From Nilaparvata lugens (lineage: Eukaryota; Arthropoda; Insecta; Hemiptera; Delphacidae), in contig NC_052507.1 in assembly GCF_014356525.2 (NCBI RefSeq), positions 7,428,568-7,492,567 of the forward strand: a DNA stretch of 64,000 nt. The letters are read 5' to 3'. Position 1 is the first letter of the stretch, and every line of letters begins with the position of its first letter. The notes under the pieces were generated by a model. The model ran no database searches and was not told the origin of the DNA. It worked only from the letters and a program-made list of their open reading frames with translations. A program made the position numbers and the translations under genes. Positions 55,920 to 64,000 of the stretch are shown one piece after another.

Positions 55920-56364
55920 ATTGAATGGAAAAGACTGAGAAATTGTCAAAAACCACAGATTTATTGATACTCAGAAAGACCGGTTTCGGTTATTACACCA
56001 TTGTCAATCTCTGATAAACTAAAACTAAATACAAGAGCAGCAGAATTCATACTAGTGGGCGAGTACTGCTATTGGTCAAGGGCATGAACGCCTGCCATTG
56101 GCCTAGCTGGACAGAGTGGGAGGAGACTGTCCAGCTGGGCCAACGGCAGGCGTTCATGCCCTTGACCAATAGCAGTACTCGCCTACTAGTATAAACTCTG
56201 CTGCTCTTGTATTTAGTTTTAGTTTATCAGAGATTGACAATGGTGTAATAACCGAAACCGGTCATTCTAAGTATCAATAAATCTGTGGTTTTTGACAATT
56301 TCTTAGTCTTTTTCATTCAATATGAATAATTACCACAATATCAACTTCTCAACTACACAAAAAG
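55920..56364. mobile_element. Penelope-like family P, compact copy
   Basis: Forward and inverted terminal units enclose the inverted arms 'ggtcaagggcatgaacgcc' and complement, with no protein. The target TTACAATATTTCGT (55906-55919) is repeated as TTATAATATTTCGT (56365-56378). It is the short, non-coding version of the element at 44184. Confidence 0.85.
55973..56012 (-). ncRNA. Hammerhead-like motif in PLE terminal unit
   Basis: Minus strand, 5' to 3': AGAGA (stem I strand), UUGACAA (position of the CUGANGA core), U, GGU-GUAAUA-ACC (stem II), GAAA, CCGG within the palindrome ACCGGU, C (cleavage position), UUUCU (stem I partner). The order equals that of minimal hammerhead ribozymes, which are known from PLE terminal repeats. 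Core positions 3 and 8 are U and A where C and G are expected, and one extra U precedes stem II. Activity is therefore doubtful. The same motif is at 44232-44273 and in most other family P units. Confidence 0.35.
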
Positions 56365-56594
56365 TTATAATATTTCGTTTAAAATAATAAATTATACTTT
56401 ATCTAGCAAGAAAAAATATTTTTCAATGATTTCATTATGAATTTTCACACCAATGTTAGATATTTTGTTGATTAATTATATTTCTACATTGTTAAAAGAC
56501 GATCTGGGAACAGAGCAGAGCGATTGCGCTGTCCGCTTTGTTGAATGATAGACAAGGATAGCAATATCATTGCTGATCAAACACTGCCATTATA

Positions 56595-56761
56595 AAGGTG
56601 CGTACAGATTTATGCGCCGCGAACATTATCGATTCACTTTTAATCAGCTGATGCCAAGCTTTTCCAATCTGTATCTTACAGTTTCTGTAAAAATACAGAT
56701 ATAGTCAGCTGATTAAAAGTAAATTGCTCATGTTCGCGGCGCGTATATCTGTACGCACCTT
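56595..56761. mobile_element. MITE family J copy inside family F
   Basis: Termini AAGGTGCGTACAGATTTA and TATCTGTACGCACCTT, TA on both sides, 167 bp. It interrupts the right end of family F between 'ccattata' and 'gtggacctc'. Confidence 0.85.
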
Positions 56762-56779
56762 TAAGTGGACCTCACTATA

Positions 56780-57031
56780 TTGTCATGTAACAAACATGGC
56801 TTCAACACCTCTTTTGTGTTTCAGACAGATTATTCAAATAGTACGGCTTTTTAATGTTGGTATTTGAGCATATAGGATTGAAATAAATCGAAATAGGAGT
56901 TGGATTCCTTAAAATAAGGAAATGAAATAACTAGTGAGTAGTGAACCTTTCGAAATGGGAATTAGTTCATAATGCTGCTGATATTCTGTCAGAAGTTTTC
57001 ATTGTAAAAGAAAAACAAACAAATCAAACCC
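56780..57031. other. No gene; right member of a flanking duplication
   Basis: 'cttcaacacctcttttgtg' to 'aaatgaaataacta' repeats the sequence on the left of the family F element. Confidence 0.55.
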
Positions 57032-57178
57032 ACAGTTGCACAAAAACCTGTTAAATTTGAATCATGATTCAATTCTACGAGAACCAATCAGAGAAGATAT
57101 TTTAGAAAAGAAGGCTTCCTTGATTGGTTCTTGTGGCTTAGATCAAGATTGGAATTTAATAGGCTTCAGTGCAACTGA
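57032..57178. mobile_element. Foldback MITE family D, diverged copy
   Basis: 'cagttgcacaaaaacctg' to 'caactgaac' with 'accaatcagagaaga' and 'ccttgattggttcttgtgg'. Confidence 0.75.
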
Positions 57179-57567
57179 ACCTCAATATTCCAAATCTACT
57201 TCTTCACTTGTGAGCCCCCCGGTCTAGAGAACCCGCTGTTGCCGATTGTACTGAACTCCGAATCTGCAAGTTGTAATAATTCACAAGTATAATATCACAT
57301 GCATAAATAGACTTTCTGGTATATTCTATATGGGTCGATCCAGTATACTCTATATAGGTCGATTCTTGGCGTTTAAAGATAATAATAATAATAATAGTTG
57401 GCCTCCACATCACCCCTTATAGCCAACCCGTTCCACCACATGGCGCCAAGTGACTAGTAAGTATGCTTAGGCATTTTCGTGCAATAGAACGGCACATGGC
57501 CTTGGTATATTGCAGCTGTCAAAAAAAAAAAAAAAAATTAGAACTCGTATCACTCGATCAATGTAGA
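57179..57567. other. No gene seen; short A-run
   Basis: Contains an (ATA)n run at 57377-57396 and a run of A at 57521-57537, which may be a retrotransposon tail, but no body is recognisable. Confidence 0.4.
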
Positions 57568-57675
57568 TAGGCGCACACATTATCGTCATTGGACGGACGG
57601 CACGCATCGGACTGATCGGATGATTGGATTTGATGCATTTTTTTCAATTGGAGTGCGCATACCTACGTCTATAAA
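57568..57675. mobile_element. MITE family I, half copy
   Basis: 'gcgcacacattatcgtc', 'ggacggacggcacgcatcgg' and 'ggatttgatgcat' match the left half of the element at 27137. Confidence 0.7.
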
Positions 57676-58152
57676 GAGCACTCGGAGGGAGAGAGAGAGA
57701 GAGAGACAGAGGGAGAGTGGGTGTGTGAGAGAGAGACAGAAATAGATCGTGAAAGAGTGTGTGTGGAAGAGAACGGACCAATGACAGCAAGCCACGCCTC
57801 TCAGTTACCCATACTCTCTTCTGATTGGTGGATTGGAACGCCTACTGGTGTAGTTCTCAATCCTGCCAGCAGGTGACTCCAGCTACTGTGATGTTCCTAG
57901 AAACACTTCACATAAAGATGTTCATATTGTTTTCATTAATTTGGGATGTTCCTGTACAATTCATAACATTTCTGAGTCTAATTTCCGACTGCACGTGGAA
58001 TACCTTGATTCAACCATGATAACACCATTGTGTTATGCCCCTCAGGCTCAACACGAGACACAGCAGTGATAAGCTGCCCACACACTGGGCATTTTGATGT
58101 AACATAACCGTTATATTATGTGTTAAATTGTTCTATTGTACAGTGTGCAGAC

Positions 58153-59327
58153 TAGGGATGTCAATCCCGGGATCCACAACCATTTTTGATACCTAACAAT
58201 TCCGAAATTTTTCAGCGTCAATCCCGGGAGTTTTGGGACTAGAAAACCTGAAATTGTGAATCGTATTTTTCAAAAAACAATTCAATATAGAATTTATTTA
58301 CGATGATGAATATGAGTTTCGCATAACTAAAATATTGTTTCAAGTGTTTGACTTATTTGTTCTACAGGCACAGCATACAGTTGCATTTACATAACTACTG
58401 TAGCCTACTCTGTACTGGCTAAATAGAATTAGTATTATCGGCTCGCATCATTCGTAAAATGGTTGTTGATCGGTTGTTTTGAAGATTATGCCTCAGGAGA
58501 TAATGCCTCTATATACGTTTGTTTCTGTTTACACAGCACCACAATTACAAGTCTAGTCGGCGCAAAATTTGCAATAGTGATGATGTAATTTCCTTCAAAT
58601 GCACTCAAGACTTTGAAAATACTTCAGAAATCAGAAATAAACTAGTAGTTCTGTGAACAGTAGACCTCACGCAGTATTCTCATCCACAAGTACCTGATTG
58701 AAACTATAGACTTTATGGAAATACAGCAATGGACTGGCTTCTCCACACATCTGTGTAATCACTTGTCAGCTGATTTATGATGAACAACTCTATAGTCTGA
58801 TTTTTACTCTAATATTAGCGTATGAAGGAGGCTCCTTTTTCCTTTTATATTATCCTTGAAATGAAAAATCTCCAAAAACCTTGTATATGCGCGTCGATGC
58901 GCAATTAAAAAAGGAACATACCTGTCAAATTTCATGAGAATCTATTACGGCGTTTCGCCGTGAATGCGCAACATATAAACATTTAAACATTAAGAGAAAT
59001 GCCAAACCGTCGACTTGAATCTTAGACCTCACTTCGCTCGGTCAACAAGCACCATCTATTCACTCTCTGTCTAATTATTCCTCCTCTCTTCTCTTTTTCT
59101 ATCATAGGTAGCATATCCAGTTAAAGTGAATATAGTTGGCTCTACGAAATTCCATTTAGTAGTGATTTAGCTTTCAAAAGAAGTTATTCCTAATCTTGAA
59201 AACATTCATAGAAATAGAATGTTTAATTTTAATATTATTCCTAGGTATTTTCCCGGGATCCCAGGATTGATATTGGATAATCCCGAAAAACCGGGATTGG
59301 AAATCAGTCCCGGGATTGACATCCCCA
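58153..59327. mobile_element. hAT-type non-autonomous element, 8-bp duplication
   Basis: Terminal inverted repeats TAGGGATGTCAATCCCGGG and CCCGGGATTGACATCCCCA, flanked by the perfect 8-bp repeat GTGCAGAC (58145-58152 and 59328-59335). Size and sequence of the duplication and the (T/C)AGGG-type ends fit the hAT superfamily. The interior carries a family A element (58641-59043). No transposase. Confidence 0.92.
58641..59043 (-). mobile_element. Helitron-like family A copy nested in hAT
   Basis: Begins 'actagtagttctgtgaacag' and ends 'gacctcacttcgctcggtc'. Without it the hAT element would be about 772 bp. Confidence 0.75.
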
Positions 59328-59717
59328 GTGCAGACAGTCTAGAGTCTGACGTTCTTGTGAATAAGAATGTCTTGTTATATTCCATACTTTCTGACAGTGT
59401 GTAGGTGGCTTATTAATGCTAACAACTACCTTTTTCAAGAATTGTTTCATTCTAGAACACAATAAACAAAGAATGTACAAGGAAAACTTTCGATATTTGA
59501 TATTTGACTTTGATATTCTCATGAAATCACCAGGAGGGAAAAAGATTTCTTATTTGATCTTTTCATAGAGTCACTCAGAGGGAAAAACCAGTGGAAATTC
59601 TGTTTTCAAACTTATAAAATGGACTGGGAACACGGAAAACTCTTTGTTGCTATTGAGATCAATTTTCATATAAATTCTCATGAACAATGCTTCATCTGTA
59701 GAGAGAACCAACCACTC

Positions 59718-59835
59718 TTGTGGGGTCCACGTTATAATGTCAGTGCAGGAAGATAGGAGTACAGCATTGCCGATTATCTGCCTTGCCACTGCCTTCTTCG
59801 AAGGATAGCTGAACACTGGTATATCTCAAGTGATA
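59718..59835. mobile_element. Family F fragment
   Basis: 'gtggggtccacgttataatg' and 'aggaagataggagtacagc' match the left end of family F. Confidence 0.6.
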
Positions 59836-59908
59836 TTAAGGCTGATCGGTGCACTTCTTTATTATTCAAATTGGATAATCTTTTTCAATACAATTGTTAA
59901 GATTATTA

Positions 59909-60637
59909 TAAGAGTGAGAAAAAGTGGCAACTGAAATTTTTAAGTGGTCTAAAGCTGCGTACACATATTCGTGCTTCCAACCCGCACCGAGCCGCTCCTC
60001 CCTCGTACCGCCCTCGTACCGCCCTCGTACCGCCCTCGTACCACCATCGAACCACAGTCGCACCGCCCACGCACCCATCATGAACGTTACGGAAGATGTT
60101 AGATCTTTCGCGTTCCCCGGTCGAACCACTCTTGCTCCCCGGTCGATCATCAATCGCTCTGCTGGAGTGACGTTCGGTTGCAGAGCAGAGCGACAGTCTG
60201 TACGCACCTTAATAAGCGAGTTATGGGTTGTTGGAGTGCTAACTTTCCAGATTCCGTTTTCTTCCCAGATCATAAACAGTTTCGACTATATTATCAGAAC
60301 TTCTCTTAAAAATTAAAAAAAATATATCTCTCCAAACTGAAACATTTTATCCCCCATATCGTTCATAGATGAAAAAGGAACATTTTTTGTAAATTCGATA
60401 AATTGTTTATTTTGACATTAATCGCGAAAAAACGCATATTAGAACAAAGCCAATGATATAAATGAAATGAAATTAAAAAATTCTTTATTGGGCCGAGAAT
60501 TTTTCTCCGCCTATATACATATACGGAATGTATTAATAAGAAAAGTTCAGTTATTAAAGGAGTTTTCAATTCAACAACCCATAAATCGCTAATTTGACCA
60601 CTTAAAAATTTCAGTTGCCACTTATCTCACTCTGTAT
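59909..60637. mobile_element. Element with ~39-bp inverted termini and nested MITE
   Basis: Left 'agagtgagaaaaagtggc', 'aactgaaatttttaagtgg' and right 'ccacttaaaaatttcagttg', 'ccacttatctcactct' are inverted copies. Inner inverted words 'gagttatgggttgttg' (60218) and 'caacaacccataaatcgc' type (60573) extend the symmetry. The left part holds the MITE-like 59950-60214. Confidence 0.7.
59950..60214. mobile_element. MITE related to family J with a 12-bp minisatellite
   Basis: Ends 'aaagctgcgtacacatattc' and 'ctgtacgcacctta'. Four near-identical 'ccgccctcgta' steps lie at 60008-60045. It is GC-rich compared with its surroundings, and the opposing frames at 59866-60316 arise from it. Confidence 0.6.
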
Positions 60638-60860
60638 AATGATCTCAACAATGATATTGAAAAAAATTATCAAATTTAAATAAAAATAGATAGGATGTAC
60701 TGAACAGCCTTAACTGTTCATTATTGTGTTTGGAATAGTCTAATTACTTTTATTTATTAAGTTAATGAATTATTTTCCTCAATGATTGAATAATTGATTT
60801 CATGATTGAGATTGGATGATTTGTTAATTATTTGTTGATAGTTTAATATTTTCAATAATT

Positions 60861-61290
60861 GACCGAGCGAAGTAAGGTCTAAGATTCAAGTCGACGGTTT
60901 GGCATTTCTCTTAATGTTTAAATGTTTGAATGATTGAATGTTTGAATGTTTGAATGTTTATATGTTTATATGTTGCGCATTTACGGCGAAACTTGGTAAT
61001 AGATTTTTATGAAATTTGACAGGTATGTTCCTTTTTTAATTGTGCGTCGACGTATATACAAGGTTTTTGGAAATTTTGCATTTCAAGGATAATATAAAAG
61101 GAAAGAGGAGCCTCCTTCATACGCTAATATTAGAGTAAAAACTATGGAATTATTCATCATAAATCAGCTGACAAGTGATTACACAGATGTGTGGACAAGC
61201 CAGTCTATTGCTGTATTTCCATAAGGTCTATAGTTTCAATCTTGTGGATGAGAATACTGCGTGAGGTCTACTGTTCACAGAACTACTAGT
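60861..61290 (+). mobile_element. Helitron-like family A, forward copy
   Basis: 'gaccgagcgaagtaaggtc' to 'gttcacagaactactagt'. It includes a small 'gaatgtttgaatgttt' expansion near 60930-60960. Confidence 0.75.
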
Positions 61291-61319
61291 ATGATTATTA
61301 TATTACTAAATTGCTGAAA

Positions 61320-61555
61320 CACGATTGAAAACGCTAGAAAATGATAGCTCTATCTGCTTTGTCGAATGATAGACAAGGATAGCAACAACAATGTTGATTA
61401 AGTTCTGTCATTATAAGGATAAAAACTATCTGAAAACGTTGAAAAAGAAGCTAGAAAAGAATAGCACTATCTGCTTTGTCGAATGATAAATAAGGATAGC
61501 AACAAAAATGTTGATCAAGTACTGGCATTATAACGTGGAGATCACTATACTGAAT
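61320..61555. mobile_element. Two family F fragments in tandem
   Basis: 'tgctttgtcgaatgata' followed by 'caaggatagcaac' occurs at 61355 and again at 61470, ending 'cattataacgtggagatcac'. Confidence 0.6.
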
Positions 61556-62204
61556 TTTTCTAGAGAAAAATTTACTACTCAAGTTCCAATATTTTCGAAA
61601 ACTCTAATGATAGTATCAATTTTTAAGTTTCACGTAGCGTCGACACTTGAAATCTGTTACATTTATGTTGAGAGTAACGACAATAATTTATTACCAAATC
61701 TTTATATCTCAGGTACTTCGTTGGTAAAATAAATTGAAGTAGCAAATTTCGACAAAATTCGTAGCAAATTTGAAGAGTTGTTACAGTTGTAGTCGTTTGT
61801 TGAGGTGATAAAAAATACACTACAGAGTAGAAGTTAGGAGTGAAGGCTACAAAACAAGCTAAACTCGAGTATTCGGTTGATTTAACAAGAGTTTCCAATA
61901 AAATCCAGTAGTTGACGACCTATAAAACGTCGAATAAAACCGGGTTTTACAGTCAGGTATCACTCACTAATTAAATACTGTAGCAAGAACTGAAGTGTCG
62001 GCTATAAAGGACTAACCGCAATGAAATCGATCGAATTAGATAAATCTATAGAGGGATTCACTTGTAACTGTCAGAATAAATTGAATGTGAATTAACTGAT
62101 TAATTAACTTAATTGAATTTCAGATGAGTCTGTAGAGAGATGTACTTGAATCTGTCAGAATGAGTTAAACGGGAATCATTGAATTTTAAATTAAATTTAT
62201 GATT
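61556..62204. other. No gene seen
   Basis: Frames at 61508-61898 on both strands lack recognisable domains. Confidence 0.4.
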
Positions 62205-62590
62205 CTTTATTGATTCATACAGTAAGTACATCATCAGAATGATAGGGAGAGAAAAAATAAGGTAACCTTGTGCTATTCCTCTCCCAAATTTAGATAAGGT
62301 AACACATAGTCCGAGAAAGGTTTTCTTGTAGTTTATGAGGAACACTCATAGTTTCATAGTTATAGTCAAGGAATGCTCATAGCTGTATAGGTATACACAG
62401 AAATACAAAATAAAACTGTCTCTTTCTTCAAGGGCTACTTGTAAAATGAATAGAAATAAAAATCTCAGTACCCTTTTTGAATAATTTTATCACAAGTGAA
62501 ATCACAAGTGAAAATGGCATCAATGTCCGAAACATGTTGTGATTAATTATTCAAAAACGGTACTGAGATTTGTATCCATATTTAAAATAA
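62205..62590 (-). mobile_element. Penelope-like family Q, tail-to-tail units
   Basis: The left part is the reverse of 32793-33280. Then the end sequences appear in inverted orientation: 'aaaaatctcagtacccttt' at 62459 and 'acggtactgagatttgta' at 62557. The latter follows 'tcaatgtccgaaacatg'. AATCACAA and TTGTGATT flank the GAAAC segment as a possible 8-bp stem. Confidence 0.45.
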
Positions 62591-62699
62591 AACTGAATTG
62601 ATTTATCCAGTTTAGAATGAATCTCACTTAAAGAAGTATCATAGTTTGAATAAAACATGTTCTGAAATTGCCCTCCAATCGACGAACAATCTTTACGTG

Positions 62700-62860
62700 G
62701 GAATCTATAATATAATAAGAGGAAAGATTTGGCTTTTACGTGTACAGGATAGGAAATTCACGAATGAAGCATCATCACGTCTGGACTACTGGACTGATTG
62801 ACTCGAAATTTTGCATATTGGTCCTTTATTTACCGAGGATGGTTGTAAGCCTATTTAACC
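62700..62860 (-). mobile_element. Helitron fragment related to 45868-46905
   Basis: 'catcatcacgtctggactac', 'tggactgattgactcgaaat' and 'ccgaggatggttgtaagcc' are the reverse of phrases in the Helitron at 45.9 kb ('agttcagacgtgatgat', 'accatcctcgg'). Confidence 0.5.
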
Positions 62861-63828
62861 TTCCGGTAGTGGCGCCCTACTCAATCATACGAGCAGTCGC
62901 GAGTTGTATTTTTTACAACATCCGATTTCCCAAGTGTTATGTACTCTGTTTACTGTCAAAACATATTTATTAATCGTATAATTACTTTTCCATCTTCTTG
63001 GATTATTTTACACCTATGAACATTTGAATGATTACAATTTCATTGCCCAGTAAGGTACATCAAGCAGAACCATCAATTCTGCGTTATTTGTTCGTTTACA
63101 GTCTTTCCCAATCTTATGCACAGTGCGACTTATGCACTGTCTATAATTATTGTGCGAGTAGCCAGCTTTCAAATTTGTCCAGTTCGGAGTAGCTGATTCC
63201 CCCTATTGCAAACCTCTGATTTCATTAAATAGGCTCCAATCATAGAAACTATACTGGTAAAAACTGGCAGAAATATTCTGTATTTTCTACAATGCAACCT
63301 GCTCCATAGAAAAAATTATTGTTCTTCCTGGAATTGCCAATAAGGATAACTGAGATCTGTCAGCTGTTTTCCAAAAGAGTCAAAAAGCTGGAATTCCTAC
63401 AATCCGAACAGGGTTTTCTAAGAACTTTAGAATTTACATCATGTCAGAAGTTGTGTGTCAAAGTCAAAGAGAATCCATCTGATTCCTGGAACTCTCAATT
63501 TTCTTTGACACCAGACGATTCGATCTGACACGTTTTCAACTCAAAAATTCTTTTATAGCATCTGGATGTTGCTATTGATTAAATATCTGAGTACGGAACA
63601 GGAAGAGAGGTGATGTTCATTATATTTCTTGGCCTAGTTTACGTCATCCATTTCTCTAACTCTTTCTGGATTATTATTTTCAAAGATTCCTGAGTCTCAA
63701 ATTCATAATGTCATGCAAAGTATCTTGGTTTGAAAAACAAATATACAAACATCAGAATTCTCTGGACTTGACTACACAGCTCTCTATAACTACATCAGTA
63801 GATCAATATGCAATAGTATCATAGTTTT
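62861..63828. other. No gene seen
   Basis: Ordinary composition, no recognised exon or element. The 69-residue frame at 63319-63528 is unrecognised. Confidence 0.4.
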
Positions 63829-63875
63829 CATAGAGAAACATTAGCGTAAGTAGATATCCCATGGCCTAAGGTTAT
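63829..63875. mobile_element. MITE family B, left-end fragment
   Basis: 'catagagaaacattagcgta' and 'agtagatatcccatgg' followed by unrelated sequence. Confidence 0.7.
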
Positions 63876-64000
63876 ATATATGGAAGGGTACTAGATGATT
63901 TTTGTCTCAATAATAGAAAGAGGGAGTTGTAGAGAAACATAAATATCCACAAATCCTTAGAAATAAATGGTATCTATTGAAAGGCAGTATAGATATGAAT

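Larger units (their letters stand above)
55783..56779. mobile_element. Family F element containing a PLE and a MITE
   Basis: The left end 'tatagtgaggtccacgtc' and right end 'gtggacctcactata' delimit family F. Without the PLE (55920-56364) and the MITE (56595-56761) the element would be about 385 bp. This is a three-layer nest. Confidence 0.75.

Noticed and set aside
59866..60316. Opposing 130- and 135-residue frames
   Set aside because: They lie within a GC-rich minisatellite-bearing MITE bounded by inverted repeats. I see no domain.

Overview
This is eukaryotic, intron-rich, AT-rich DNA crowded with transposons. It looks like an insect genome, most likely hemipteran. The organism call is an inference from a sidestep-type immunoglobulin gene with introns of 6 to 10 kb and from the mixture of MITEs, Helitrons, Penelope-like elements (PLEs) and LINE tails. 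No bacterial or viral gene organisation is visible. Almost all long open frames are artefacts of microsatellites or lie inside repeats.

The only host gene I can support is on the + strand. Four exons (10773-10924, 17059-17197, 25011-25138, 34677-34839) join in phase 1-0-1-0-1 to give exactly 194 codons. They encode two consecutive Ig domains of a sidestep-like cell-surface receptor. Its 5' and 3' exons are not seen, so the window sits inside a gene whose flanking introns are at least 10.7 kb and 29 kb as far as I can see.

The rest is a layered repeat landscape. From 0 to 9 kb there are a ~199-bp tandem repeat, a pyrimidine tract, two blocks of an ~80-bp minisatellite, a hairpin and several MITEs. 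From 9 to 14 kb there are two broken mariner-like transposases and a 'gttaacag' minisatellite. From 16 to 24 kb there are a Helitron end, a 166-bp tandem array, a PLE whose terminal unit has multiplied into an array, and a TIR element carrying a LINE remnant. From 25 to 44 kb there are TIR elements, LINE 3' tails, MITEs, Helitrons and PLE copies. At 44.2-45.5 kb one PLE still carries the C-terminal part of its protein. It abuts a ~5.4-kb imperfect inverted duplication (45.47-50.87 kb), one arm of which holds a clean Helitron. From 51 to 63 kb there are a head-to-head tRNA-derived SINE pair, nested MITE/PLE composites, a hAT element with an 8-bp target duplication, and further copies of the same families.

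The most interesting signal is in the PLE termini. They carry a conserved ~40-nt motif with hammerhead-ribozyme-like layout: 5-bp stem I, UUGACAA core, short stem II, GAAAC, the palindrome ACCGGU and a C at the cleavage position. The canonical core C3-G8 pair is replaced by U3-A8. Several insertions can be dated relative to each other because filled and empty sites coexist in the window.
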